From the NCBI RefSeq assembly GCF_029989365.1, contig NZ_JAPRAQ010000003.1, positions 124,001 to 188,000 on the forward strand: DNA of 64,000 nucleotides. The letters run 5' to 3'. Origin of the DNA: Bradyrhizobium sp. Arg816. Its GTDB lineage: Bacteria; Pseudomonadota; Alphaproteobacteria; Rhizobiales; Xanthobacteraceae. A program made the translations under genes and the position numbers. Positions within the stretch are counted from its first letter, which is position 1, and every line of letters starts with the position of its first letter. Below the pieces are notes generated by a model. It was not told the origin of the DNA, made no database searches, and saw only the letters and a list, made by a program, of their open reading frames with translations. This document shows positions 33,917 to 43,292 of the stretch, one piece after another.

Positions 33917-35554
33917 TCATTTCCGCATCGACCCGGTCTCCTCCAGTATGCGTGGCAGCACGTCCTTTAACGAGCGGAAATCGTGGAAGAGGTCCTTCTC
34001 CGGCACGACGTCGGGGACGAGGTGGAGCGTCTTCAAGATGTCGAGCTGTGCCACCGGCAGCCCAACGATGAGGATGCGCAGGCCGGCGGCCTTCAGGTCG
34101 ATCAACGCATCCACAAGTGCATAGGCGCCCGACTGGTCCATGAAGCGGACCCGGTCCATGCGGAGCACCAGCAACTTGCCCCCCTGCGCGCGCTGGGCGA
34201 TGTCGGCGAAGCCGCGGGCGAAGCCGAAGAACAGCGGACCCTCGATGTGCTTGACAAGGAGCCGGTCCCGGTCCGCCGCGGGCAGACTGAGCTCGTCGGC
34301 CCATGGCTCGTCTGCCATCGGGCCGATGGTGGTCTGCTGTTCGGAGAGATCGGCGACGTTCTTCATGAAGACGAAGGAGGCCGCGACCAGGCCGGCAGCG
34401 ACGGCGACGATCACACCGGAGAAAACCGTCAGCACCAGCACCAGGAGCATCAGCGCCGCATCAGCGCGCGGCACCTTTGTGATGTGACCTAGGCCACGCC
34501 TGTCGATGCAACTCAGGCCGGCCGCGACCAGAATACCGGCCAGCACCGCCGTCGGGATGTATCGCACCACGCCTGAAAGGCCGAGCAACACCGCCAGCAG
34601 GAATAAGCCGTGAACGACTCCCGACAGACGTGTGCTGCCGCCGGCCTCGATATTGACGATGGTGCGGATGCTGGCGCCAGCGCCAGGGAGCCCGCCGACC
34701 AGCGCCGCGGCCATGTTGCCGATACCCTGTCCGATCAGCTCGCGGTCGCTGGCGTGATGGGTCTTGGTGATGTTGTCGGCCAGCAAGGCACTGAGCAGCG
34801 AATCGATGGCGCCGAGCAATGCGAGCTCCAGCGCCGTGGTCACCATGAAGCTCACCCGCGTGAAATCGAATTCGGGCACGACAAACGCCGGCAGCCCGGA
34901 CGGGATGGCGCCAATGCGCGGCGCGTCCACGCCGAACAGGAGCGAGCCCGCGGTCACCAGCACCAGGGCGACGACGGATGAAGGGATCGCCCGCGTGACG
35001 CGCGGCAGGAGATAGATGATTGCAAGCGTCGCCGCAGCCATCAGCGCAGCAGGCCAGGCGAATCCGGCGGGCAGCGTATGCAGCTTGGCGAGGATCTTTG
35101 CGGGCTCCGAGGAAGGCGCCGCCATTCCGGCCATCGGGAAAATTTGCTGGATGAAGATCAGGACGCCAATGCCGCTCATGAATCCGGAGATCACGGGATA
35201 CGGCACGTAGCGGATGTAGCTCCCGAGGCGCAGCAGCCCGAACAGCGCCTGCAGCGCGCCCGTTAGCAGAAAGACGGCGACGACGAAAGCAAGGTTCACC
35301 TCACCGTTGGGAAGCATGCTCGCGGCGACGACGCCGGCCGAGACCAGCGTCATAGGCGCGGTCGGGCCGGACACAAGCACTGGCGTACCACCGAATAGCG
35401 AGGCGAGTATCCCGAGCACGATGGCGCCGTAGAGACCTGATTCCGGGCCGAGGCCCGAGAGCGCGCCGAGCGCGAGGCATAACGGCAGGGCCACGACGCC
35501 TGCGGAAAGCCCACCGAACAGGTCTCCGCGGCTCGGAATAAATCTGGCAACCAT
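33917..35554 (-). CDS. SulP family anion transporter with STAS domain
   Basis: 545 residues from the ATG at 35554 (MVARFIPSRGDLFGGLSAGV), preceded by AGGTGG; an upstream extension lacks membrane or family features. Motifs: ALPLCLALGALSGLGPESGL, LVSGPTAPMTLVSAGVVAAS, GLPGAGASIRTIVNIEAGG. C-terminal STAS domain from about residue 420 (DRDRLLVKHIEGPLFFGFA, LRMDRVRFMDQSGAYALVDA). It resembles bicarbonate or sulfate importers more than the SulP at 664-2418. A SnoaL-like gene lies 34 bases upstream in the same orientation. Confidence 0.93.
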   Translation of the reverse strand: MVARFIPSRGDLFGGLSAGVVALPLCLALGALSGLGPESGLYGAIVLGILASLFGGTPVLVSGPTAPMTLVSAGVVAASMLPNGEVNLAFVVAVFLLTGALQALFGLLRLGSYIRYVPYPVISGFMSGIGVLIFIQQIFPMAGMAAPSSEPAKILAKLHTLPAGFAWPAALMAAATLAIIYLLPRVTRAIPSSVVALVLVTAGSLLFGVDAPRIGAIPSGLPAFVVPEFDFTRVSFMVTTALELALLGAIDSLLSALLADNITKTHHASDRELIGQGIGNMAAALVGGLPGAGASIRTIVNIEAGGSTRLSGVVHGLFLLAVLLGLSGVVRYIPTAVLAGILVAAGLSCIDRRGLGHITKVPRADAALMLLVLVLTVFSGVIVAVAAGLVAASFVFMKNVADLSEQQTTIGPMADEPWADELSLPAADRDRLLVKHIEGPLFFGFARGFADIAQRAQGGKLLVLRMDRVRFMDQSGAYALVDALIDLKAAGLRILIVGLPVAQLDILKTLHLVPDVVPEKDLFHDFRSLKDVLPRILEETGSMRK

Positions 35555-35588
35555 TATGGTTGATCCACCTGGAAGCTTTGCGGGCGTC

Positions 35589-36077
35589 TCAGTTGTCGGG
35601 TGAGTATGGCAGCGCCGATTTGTGCGCGCAGAGCCGCAACCGGCCATCGGCGCAGCGGCGAAAAACGAAGGTCTTATCTACCATGATCTCCCCCCCGGAC
35701 GCGCTCTGCGCATAAACATTGCCCATGGTGATGGCGATGTCGCCGTGAATCTGGATTCCGTTCTCCGCAGCGTTGTTGTCGTACCAGACCTTCACCCAGT
35801 GATTCAGCGCAAATCCCTTGTCCTCCGGGAAGTCGGGGTCACCTGCGACGAAGTAGGACAGCGCACCTTTCTTCGTGCTGCGGAACGCGTTCTTGCCGTA
35901 GGCGAGCGTCGGCTTGAAGAAGACAGTCCCCTCTGCGTAATCGTACAGGTCATCGATCAGCGCGCCGGCGACGGCACGGAAGTCACCGCCTTCGGCGTGC
36001 ACCGTACCAATGCGTATCAGTGCGTCGCACCAGGCTTGCTGGACGGCGTTGACCTCGTCTTCGGTGATGGGGGTCAT
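35589..36077 (-). CDS. SnoaL-like (NTF2-fold) protein paired with SulP
   Basis: 162 residues from the ATG at 36077 with GGAG upstream. The pattern EDEVNAVQQAWCDALIRIGT, GGDFRAVAGALIDDLYDYAE, then VDKTFVFRRCADGRLRLCAH and SALPYSP is a family sometimes labelled phosphoribosyl-AMP cyclohydrolase in databases but with an NTF2/SnoaL-type fold. From memory it is often found beside SulP or carbonic anhydrase genes, suggesting a role in anion or inorganic-carbon handling. No signal peptide visible. Confidence 0.75.
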   Translation of the reverse strand: MTPITEDEVNAVQQAWCDALIRIGTVHAEGGDFRAVAGALIDDLYDYAEGTVFFKPTLAYGKNAFRSTKKGALSYFVAGDPDFPEDKGFALNHWVKVWYDNNAAENGIQIHGDIAITMGNVYAQSASGGEIMVDKTFVFRRCADGRLRLCAHKSALPYSPDN

Positions 36078-36235
36078 GAGGGTGCTCCAATTCTTGGCTC
36101 TTGGTCGGCAGACAAGTTTGCAAGCGGAGGACCTATGATTAGCAGTCCGTCCGCCCGCTGGGAACCGATTTCGCGATACCGAGCAGCGAGCGACTCCGGC
36201 CTGTGAACTCATGCCCAACACCCTCTCCGCCCGGA

Positions 36236-39200
36236 TCAGCGTCCCGCGCGATCGACGACGTGACCGGGCTTTCCGCGGAAACCGAACAGCAACAAGTACC
36301 CGGCCGGAACGAACAACAGCGTCAGCATCGACGCCACGGCAAGCCCAGACATCATCAAGACGGCCATCGGCGTCCAAAGCGCTCCACCGAAGATCGCCAT
36401 AGGCAGCAGCCCGAGAACGGTGGTCGCCGAGGTCAGAAGGATCGGACGCAAGCGTTTTTTGGACGCCGCGACCACGGCCTCCTGCAGCTCCAGCGTCTCG
36501 CGCTCGATATCAATCTGGTCGATCAGCACGATCGCGTTGTTGATGATGATGCCCGCAAGGCTGATGATCCCCAGCGTTCCGAAAAACGACAGCGGCTGTC
36601 CGGTCGCCAGAAGCGCCCAGGGTATCCCGACGAAAATCAACGGGATGGTCACGAACGTCAGCAGCGTGCGACGGAACGAATTGAATTGCAGGATGATCGC
36701 AAACACCATGACCACAAGGGCAGCCGGAAGCCATTTGCTGAGCCTTTGATTGGTCTCGGCGCTCTTTTCGATCTCGCCGCCGATGACGACCTGGTATCCG
36801 CCGCCGAGATCGAGCTTGTTCAGGCCAGGCTGGATAGACGCCAGAAGCTCTCCGGCCGTCAGCGTCGCGCTGCGACCGGTGGCGATGACCGTCCTCTCCT
36901 GGTTCTTCCGGCGTATCCTCGAGAAGTCAAAACCCATCCGTAATGTCGCGACCTGGGCAAGCGGAATCAGGCTTCCATTGTGCGCGAAGGTGGCGCTGGT
37001 CAGCCCCTCGACGCTTCTGTGTGTCTCCGCGCCCGCCCGGAATACGATCGGGATCGAGTTATCGCCTTCGCGATAGACAGAAACCGACGTTCCCGTGAAA
37101 TATGTCCTCAGCTGCTGGGTTATTTCTTCAGACGTCAGCCCAAGCTGCCGGATACGGTCTTGATTGACGTCGACAATGACCTTGATGACCTTGTTTCCCC
37201 AATCGTCATCATTGTCCCGAATACCGGGTGCGTTTCGGAATAGCGACCGCACCTGCCCGCTGAGCGCAAGAAGGCGATCTGCATCCGGTCCCGATATTTC
37301 TACGTCCACGATGCCAGCTTCCACCGCCCCCATCGCAAGCCGCTTGATCTTGAAGTTCGCTTCGGGATGACTTTGGAATAGATGCTTCCATGCGCGATCC
37401 GCGGCGCGAACGGCACCCTGATAGTCTTTGGTGTTGACTAGAAAAAACGCCGTGCCGGGGTCCGCCGGCACCGGCGTCAATGACAGATAGAACCGCGGTC
37501 CGCCATCGCCGACATAAAGGATGTGGCTCGCGATCTCCGGGTTTTCTTTTGGGTCGGCAAGCCAACGGGAAATCTTCAAGGCGCTGTTCTCGGTCTCCGA
37601 TATATCTGTGCCGTCAGGCATGTTCATGTAGATCAGGAACTGGTTGCGTTCGCTGAGCGGAAACATCTGCTTGGGGATCCGGCCGAACTGCATGACGGAA
37701 AGCACGACCAGCGCACCGCAGATGCCCAACACGATCGGAGAGGCACGAAGTACCACGCGCAGCACCGCGCCGTAGGCCTTATGAAGGCCCGACTCGGGAT
37801 CGCTTTCATGGCTTGTGCGGATTCTCGGGCCCATGAACCAGACCGTCAGGGCAGGAAGAATATAGAGCGCGGCAATCCATGAACCGCCCAGCGTCACCGC
37901 GACGACAGCACCGAGTGAAAAGCCGTATTCGCCCACCGCTCCCGGAAGCAGGAAGAGCGGAAGAAATGCGGCGACCGTCGTGACCGACGAGACCAGGAGA
38001 GGAAAAGCATATTGCTGCCCCGATGCCAGCGCGGCGTCGGTCGGCGACATGCCCCGTCCTACTCGACTGATGATGTCTTCGACGATGACGACACCATTGT
38101 CGACCAGGAGGCCCAGCGCAATGATGATCGCTGCGATCGAAACCTGCTCGAGCGCGATGCCGAGCACGCGCATCCCGATGAGCGAGAACATCACGGCAAA
38201 GGGAACGATCATCGCTGCGATCAATCCGACCCGAAGCCCGAGGAAGATGATGACGATGGCGCCGACGACGAGGAACGTCTGCGCGACGCTCGAGAGCGCC
38301 GAGTTGACCGCAGCGCTGACCTGTTCGGCCTGATAGGCCGCGAAATCGATTTCGTAGCCGATCGGCAGCTTGTCCCGATAGCTCCGCGCAAAGGTGCGAA
38401 GTTTTTTCCCGAGCTGGGTGACGTCCTGATCCGGCTGCATCACGATGCTGAGCGCGACGGCGGGTCGACCATTGAAAAAGATCGGCTTCACCTTCGGCGA
38501 GACGTAGTCGCGGCGCACCGAGACGACGTCCGACAGCCGCACCAGATTCTCGGTTGTGCCAACCCGGGTCAACATGGTTTCGATGGCGCGCACGTTCGGA
38601 AAATCGCCGGAGGCCTCCAGCAGGATGCGCGTGCCGTCGGCTACGATATTTCCAGCCGGCAGGATGACGTTCTGCGTCTGCAAATCCTTGACAAGGGTGG
38701 TCACCTGAGCACCCACCGCCGCCAGCTTGCTGGTGTCGATCTCAAGCCAGACCCGCTCGTCCTGAACCCCCAGCACTTCAACTTTGGCGACCCCGTGAAC
38801 CAGATAGAGCTTCTTGCGGAAATCGTCCGCGACATCCTTCATCTCGCGCTGGGTAAAGCCCTCGGCCGTGATTGCAATCGTTGCAATCGCGACGTCGCCG
38901 AAGTCGCTGTTGACGAAGGGGCCGATGGTGTTGTCCGGCAGCTCGATCTTGACGTCGGTCATCTTGTCGCGCAGGCGCTGCCATGCCGCGTTGACGTCCC
39001 CGACTTCGTCCTCGAGGTCGACGTAGACGATCAGCGATCCCTCGATCACCAGCGAGCGGATATCCTTGACCTCGGCGAGCTCCCTGATCTTTCGCTCGAT
39101 CGGAACGGCGACCAGATTTTCCATGCGTTCGGGGGCCATCCCCGGAAACAGCGCGGACACCACCGCCGTTCTGATCACCACGACCGGATCTTCGCGTTTG

Positions 39201-39301
39201 GGGAAATCGGGATACAGCGCAAAACCAGCCGCCAGTAGGCCTATCATGATGGTGATGGTGAAGCGCGAGCGCGCCAGGCCGAACCGGGTCAGAAAATTCA
39301 A
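36236..39301 (-). CDS. RND efflux transporter, inner-membrane pump
   Basis: 1021 residues starting MNFLTRFGLARSRFTITIMI. Full RND layout: twelve membrane helices and two large periplasmic loops. The proton-relay helix reads IIALGLLVDNGVVIVEDII, with VDN where AcrB has VDD. It matches the hydrophobe/amphiphile family. It works with the adaptor encoded five bases upstream; no outer-membrane TolC partner is in the window. Exports drugs, solvents or other amphiphiles; substrate unknown. Confidence 0.95.
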   Translation of the reverse strand: MNFLTRFGLARSRFTITIMIGLLAAGFALYPDFPKREDPVVVIRTAVVSALFPGMAPERMENLVAVPIERKIRELAEVKDIRSLVIEGSLIVYVDLEDEVGDVNAAWQRLRDKMTDVKIELPDNTIGPFVNSDFGDVAIATIAITAEGFTQREMKDVADDFRKKLYLVHGVAKVEVLGVQDERVWLEIDTSKLAAVGAQVTTLVKDLQTQNVILPAGNIVADGTRILLEASGDFPNVRAIETMLTRVGTTENLVRLSDVVSVRRDYVSPKVKPIFFNGRPAVALSIVMQPDQDVTQLGKKLRTFARSYRDKLPIGYEIDFAAYQAEQVSAAVNSALSSVAQTFLVVGAIVIIFLGLRVGLIAAMIVPFAVMFSLIGMRVLGIALEQVSIAAIIIALGLLVDNGVVIVEDIISRVGRGMSPTDAALASGQQYAFPLLVSSVTTVAAFLPLFLLPGAVGEYGFSLGAVVAVTLGGSWIAALYILPALTVWFMGPRIRTSHESDPESGLHKAYGAVLRVVLRASPIVLGICGALVVLSVMQFGRIPKQMFPLSERNQFLIYMNMPDGTDISETENSALKISRWLADPKENPEIASHILYVGDGGPRFYLSLTPVPADPGTAFFLVNTKDYQGAVRAADRAWKHLFQSHPEANFKIKRLAMGAVEAGIVDVEISGPDADRLLALSGQVRSLFRNAPGIRDNDDDWGNKVIKVIVDVNQDRIRQLGLTSEEITQQLRTYFTGTSVSVYREGDNSIPIVFRAGAETHRSVEGLTSATFAHNGSLIPLAQVATLRMGFDFSRIRRKNQERTVIATGRSATLTAGELLASIQPGLNKLDLGGGYQVVIGGEIEKSAETNQRLSKWLPAALVVMVFAIILQFNSFRRTLLTFVTIPLIFVGIPWALLATGQPLSFFGTLGIISLAGIIINNAIVLIDQIDIERETLELQEAVVAASKKRLRPILLTSATTVLGLLPMAIFGGALWTPMAVLMMSGLAVASMLTLLFVPAGYLLLFGFRGKPGHVVDRAGR

Positions 39302-39306
39302 AAGCG

Positions 39307-40422
39307 CTACTCCTGAAGCGGAAGAAGCTTCACTTTCTCACCATCAGTCAAATAGGACACTCCGGCCGAGGCGACGATGTCGCCGACGCCGAGCCCCTCC
39401 GTCACGACAAGGCGATTGTCGCGAACGCCACCAACGGTGATTTGGCGCTTTTTGACCGTCGAGCCCGCCGCGTCATAGAGGAATACGGTCGCGACACCCC
39501 GCAGATCGTTGCCGCCCTCCGGAACAAGTGCGGTCAGCGGCAGCAAGAAGCCGCTTGCGCTGCCGCCGATCAGCGGCTCTTCGATCGTGACCTCGACCGA
39601 CATGCCGGCATTGAGGCCCGGCGCGCTGTTCTTGAGCCTGACCACGACGGGAAATGCCGACACTTGTTGGGCCTTCGAGCCCAGCTCCTTGATCTCCCCC
39701 TTAAGGGAAAGATCGGGCCTGTCGGCGACCTTGACGGCGACCGGCTGTCCGACCGTGAGCGTCTGGAACGTTCCCGACGGCACCAGGAAGTCCATCTCGA
39801 AGCTGTCGTCGCTATACAGCGTAACGATCGATTGACCTGCCGCCACCTGCGCAAACGATTTCACCTCGACGCCGGCGATTGTGCCGCTGAAGGGAGCCAG
39901 CAGCTTGCTGCGATCAAGATTGTGAGTTGCCAGATCCAGTTGACGTTGCGCCTGGTCGAGCTGCGCTTTGGCGGTAAGCAGTGCTGCGTTGGCTCGATCG
40001 AAGTTGGCTTGTGTCGCGACGGCTCTCTTCAGAAGCTGATCCTGGCGCTGAAATTCCGCGTCGGCATTGTTCAGCTGAGCTTGAGCTTGATTTACGCCGG
40101 CGCTCGCCTGGTCGACCTGTGTCTGCAGCGACCGCGGGTCGATCTCCGCCAACACGTCTCCCAATTGGACTTTTTGGCCAGCTTCCAGCGTTACGGCCCT
40201 GAGCTGTCCGGCAATTTCGAAGGACAGGCGGCTGACATCGGCGGGCTGCAGGATGCTTGGGAAGTGGCGCAAACGGCTCTCCGCCGTCGCAGCGACCTTG
40301 TAGGCGCGAAGGCCGCGAACCGGCTGCTCGGCAGGTTCGCTCTGCTTTTCCGAGCAACTGCATAGGGCAAGAAGCAGGATCAGTCCCGAGGCTATCGCGA
40401 GCGCTTTCCGACCGGAGATCAC
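39307..40422 (-). CDS. RND efflux periplasmic adaptor lipoprotein
   Basis: About 371 residues; GTG at 40422 with GGAG seven bases ahead (a TTG at 40428 is the alternative). Lipobox LLLALCSCSE anchors it to the membrane. The barrel-sandwich part (RLSFEIAGQLRAVTLEAGQK, VLAEIDPRSLQTQVDQA) brackets a coiled-coil hairpin (QAQLNNADAEFQRQDQLLK), followed by LAPFSGTIAGVEVKSFAQVA. It links the RND pump to an outer-membrane channel. First gene of a two-gene operon. Confidence 0.94.
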   Translation of the reverse strand: MISGRKALAIASGLILLLALCSCSEKQSEPAEQPVRGLRAYKVAATAESRLRHFPSILQPADVSRLSFEIAGQLRAVTLEAGQKVQLGDVLAEIDPRSLQTQVDQASAGVNQAQAQLNNADAEFQRQDQLLKRAVATQANFDRANAALLTAKAQLDQAQRQLDLATHNLDRSKLLAPFSGTIAGVEVKSFAQVAAGQSIVTLYSDDSFEMDFLVPSGTFQTLTVGQPVAVKVADRPDLSLKGEIKELGSKAQQVSAFPVVVRLKNSAPGLNAGMSVEVTIEEPLIGGSASGFLLPLTALVPEGGNDLRGVATVFLYDAAGSTVKKRQITVGGVRDNRLVVTEGLGVGDIVASAGVSYLTDGEKVKLLPLQE

Positions 40423-40670
40423 AACCAAGCTCCGCGCTAAGGACGTTCCATATCATAGCCGAATTGTTTTGACCGTCCACTCGCAGCGTGGAAGACTGAC
40501 GCAAACAGGACCGGGCCCGGCCAAGGGACAGGACCACGAGGTCCGGTATGAGGCGAAGAAGGTCGGTGGGTCGGCACGCCTTGAAGAAGGCCGTCAAACG
40601 GCAACAGCCGCAAGCGCATCGAGAAGCGGCTCGGCCGGTATCCAACGCTCGATCGGTACGGCGGCCGCCT

Positions 40671-41567
40671 TCATACCCTGCAAGAAAAGCGAGTGAAAGC
40701 CGTCAGCCGCTGCACGCTGGGATCGACGTCACGCATGTAGATCTCGGTTCGCAAAAACGCGATTTCGTCGTCTACGGCGGTCTCACAGAGGTCGATGTAC
40801 CAGCTCTTCGGACGCCCATCGCTGCCGTCGTTCCAACGGTAACCCCTGCGCTTCAACGAGTCCTTGAGTTCGAATGCGGTCTGCTCCGCCCAGACCCGTA
40901 GCGTCGGCTTGCGGGCGGTCTCGAGCAGTAGCGCGAGCGCCGGCGCACCGGTCGTCGGCAGTACGAAGTCAAGGACCTCCAGCAGGGCGTGGCAGTCGTC
41001 GACGGCGCGGTGGGCCTGGTGGAAGAAGCCGGTCCCGTTCAACAGGTATTCCAATTGCGCGCCTGCGAATCCATGTGAACGCCAGTCGATCTCGGTCGCG
41101 CTGCAGCCCCACGCCTTCTGCTCGAACACGGGCCAGTAGCGTTCGGCGAATTTTCTGTCGAATCCGCTGTTGTGGGCGATGACGATAACCGCGTCGTCGA
41201 CGAAAGCTGCGACAGCCGCGTCGTCGAACTTATGGCCGGCCACCATCTGGTCGTTGATGCTGGTGAGCGCCGTCACGTCGGGCGGGATCTGTGCGGACGG
41301 CTCGTTGAACGCGGAGAACGCATCGCGGACGCCGACGATCCGGCCCTCGGCTGAGTAGTCGAATTTGACCATCCCCAATTCGATGATCTCATCTCTGGCG
41401 TGGTCGAGGCCCGTCGTCTCGGTGTCCAGCAGGATTCCGGTCCTGCAATCCTGCCCGATTGTCGGCTGGGACGCCGGCCGCGGCACCAGGCGCCGCAGCA
41501 CCCGATAGTCGGCCGACCGGCTCAATGCCTCGGCCATGGCAACCAGATCGGTCGTGTCCTGTAACAT
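40671..41567 (-). CDS. DnaQ-like 3'-5' exonuclease
   Basis: 298 residues from the ATG at 41567; a TTG at 41633 could extend it. DEDDh exonuclease motifs: GILLDTETTGLDHARDEIIE (Exo I), VIVIAHNSGFDRKFAERYWP (Exo II) and HRAVDDCHALLEVL (Exo III). The C-terminal 100 residues carry LRVWAEQTAFELKDSLKRRG YRWNDG, a segment found in several DNA polymerase III epsilon-like proteins. Likely degrades single-stranded DNA in repair; not the essential proofreading subunit judging by its extra domain. Confidence 0.85.
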   Translation of the reverse strand: MLQDTTDLVAMAEALSRSADYRVLRRLVPRPASQPTIGQDCRTGILLDTETTGLDHARDEIIELGMVKFDYSAEGRIVGVRDAFSAFNEPSAQIPPDVTALTSINDQMVAGHKFDDAAVAAFVDDAVIVIAHNSGFDRKFAERYWPVFEQKAWGCSATEIDWRSHGFAGAQLEYLLNGTGFFHQAHRAVDDCHALLEVLDFVLPTTGAPALALLLETARKPTLRVWAEQTAFELKDSLKRRGYRWNDGSDGRPKSWYIDLCETAVDDEIAFLRTEIYMRDVDPSVQRLTAFTRFSCRV

Positions 41568-41881
41568 CGCTGCTCGGAAAGGCTGCCAGCACCGGTCGGC
41601 TGGCTCACCGCAGAATATCCGCAGCGCCGGCAATGAGGTACCTGAAAAACGAGGGATTCACGGGCTTTTCGGCTGCTGTGGATTCGATAGCGGGCATCCG
41701 GTCTGCATTCGTCGTTGCAGCGGGCGGCTGCCGCCAAGAGCCGACGTTCCAAACGTCCCAGCTTTGCTCAGCCAAGAGCCACGTTCGGAGTGTTCGTTGA
41801 GAACACCGTGCATTGTTCTGCGAGGAACCGCTGCGCAACACTTTCGTTGTGCTGATCTTCCGGACAGCAAAGGAAACGATC

Positions 41882-42073
41882 ATGGACCGCGAACATGTGA
41901 AGGGCGCCGCCGACAAGGCAAAAGGCGCCATCAAAGAAGGTGCCGGCAAGCTAACTGGCGACAAGGACATGGAAGCCGAAGGCAAGCTCGATAAGGCCAA
42001 GGGATCCGCCCACAACGCCGCGGGGGACGTGAAGGATGCGGCGCGGGACGCCGCTGACGCCCTCAAGAAGTAA
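41882..42073 (+). CDS. CsbD family stress protein
   Basis: 63 residues from the ATG at 41882 with AAAGGA upstream. MDREHVKGAADKAKGAIKEG and AGKLTGDKDMEAEGKLDKAK are the CsbD repeat pattern, a charged helical protein induced by general stress. Followed by a strong terminator, so monocistronic. Confidence 0.93.
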   Translation: MDREHVKGAADKAKGAIKEGAGKLTGDKDMEAEGKLDKAKGSAHNAAGDVKDAARDAADALKK

Positions 42074-42098
42074 GCAGAAGAAGCGAAGATCAAAAACT

Positions 42099-42120
42099 GG
42101 CCGCCTCCAGGCGGCCTTTT
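42099..42120 (+). terminator. Intrinsic terminator after csbD-like gene
   Basis: GGCCGCCT-CC-AGGCGGCC stem (42099-42116) followed by TTTT. It can also serve the converging methyltransferase gene. Confidence 0.85.
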
Positions 42121-42148
42121 CGCGCCAATTGACACGGCGAGCGGGCTT

Positions 42149-42811
42149 TCAGCCGGAGATCAGAGGAACGAAGCGGACCTCCTCTATCCTTTCCTCGATG
42201 AAACTACCGTCCGGCTTGCGTGTCAGCTTCGTCAGCCACTGCACACCGTCAGGATCGCCGAGCGGGATGAGCAGTCGTCCCAACGGAGTAAGTTGATTCT
42301 TGAGGACCGCGGGCATCTGCGCGCTGGCGGCCGAGACCAGGATCACGTCGAACTCGCCGCCATCCGGCCATCCTGCGGTCCCGTCCCCATGACGCAGATC
42401 CACGTTGCGGCAGCCGAGATGCCGAAGTCGCGATCGGGCGCGCTGCACCAATGCCTCGTGACGCTCGATCGCGCAAACCTCCCGCCCGAGCTTGGCGGCG
42501 AGCGCCGCCAGATAACCCGAACCCGCGCCGATCTCCAGAACCCGGTCCGATTTGGCGATCGCGGCAGCCTCGAGCATCTTGGCGACGATGTAGGGCTGAG
42601 AGATGGTCTGCCCTTTCGGAATCGGTACGGCAATGTCTTCGTACGCGGCTTCCGCGAACCGCCGATCAAGGAAAATTTCGCGAGGGACCTGGCGCATCGC
42701 CAACAGGACCCGCCTGCTGCGAATGCCGCGGCTGGCAATCTGCACGTCGACCATCGCGTCGCGGAGGAAGCGGGACCTCTTGGACCGTTTGCTCTCCCTG
42801 ACCGCGCGCAT
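42149..42811 (-). CDS. pcm: Protein-L-isoaspartate O-methyltransferase
   Basis: 220 residues from the ATG at 42811 with GGAGAGG upstream; this length fits the family, whereas the much longer open frame upstream is non-coding. VLLAMRQVPREIFLDRRFAE, YEDIAVPIPKGQTISQPYIV and the SAM-binding VLEIGAGSGYLAALAAKLG are classic PCMT motifs. It methylates isoaspartyl residues so that damaged proteins can be repaired. Confidence 0.93.
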   Translation of the reverse strand: MRAVRESKRSKRSRFLRDAMVDVQIASRGIRSRRVLLAMRQVPREIFLDRRFAEAAYEDIAVPIPKGQTISQPYIVAKMLEAAAIAKSDRVLEIGAGSGYLAALAAKLGREVCAIERHEALVQRARSRLRHLGCRNVDLRHGDGTAGWPDGGEFDVILVSAASAQMPAVLKNQLTPLGRLLIPLGDPDGVQWLTKLTRKPDGSFIEERIEEVRFVPLISG

Positions 42812-43027
42812 GACCTCTCCAGGCATGGACGATTTCGCTCCAACAGATGGAAAACTCGGAAGCCCGCGACTTGCTCCTTGACGAGACGGCTGGGTCGCTC
42901 TCGCCGACGAGACCGAGTTCGCTGCCGATGAGTGAATCGCGGAGCTGCCGTCAGGAACGTGCCCGCAACGGGAACGACCGCCTCCGGATCGAATTGATTT
43001 CGCGGAAACCGAGCCCGGAGAACGCTC

Positions 43028-43255
43028 ATGAAATGGATCTTCAAGGCGGCATGCGTGGCCGCAATGGCGCTGGCATCGGCCTCCGGCGCGGACGCCAAGG
43101 GCTGCATCAAGGGCGCCATCGTCGGCGGCGTCGCCGGCCACATGGCCGGTCATGGCAACCTCGGCGCGGCGGCCGGCTGCGCGATCGGCCATCATGAGGC
43201 CAACAAGCAGAACCCGAACAATTCGAATGCCCAGGCGTCGTCGGGCCAGAAGTGA
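43028..43255 (+). CDS. Small exported glycine-zipper protein
   Basis: 75 residues. Signal peptide MKWIFKAACVAAMALASASG then GCIKGAIVGGVAGHMAGHGN LGAAAGCAIG, a glycine-zipper stretch, and a polar tail rich in N and Q. Such proteins often sit in the outer membrane or periplasm. Divergently placed from pcm. Confidence 0.8.
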   Translation: MKWIFKAACVAAMALASASGADAKGCIKGAIVGGVAGHMAGHGNLGAAAGCAIGHHEANKQNPNNSNAQASSGQK

Positions 43256-43292
43256 TTTCCGGATTGGGCCTCCATAGTGTTGGAGAGACGCG

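Noticed and set aside
36203..39238. Long plus-strand open frames (up to 408 codons) across 36.2-39.2 kb
   Set aside because: They lie antisense to the RND pump gene and are rich in D, R, H and Q, the usual mirror of a high-GC gene; no motifs or ribosome sites.
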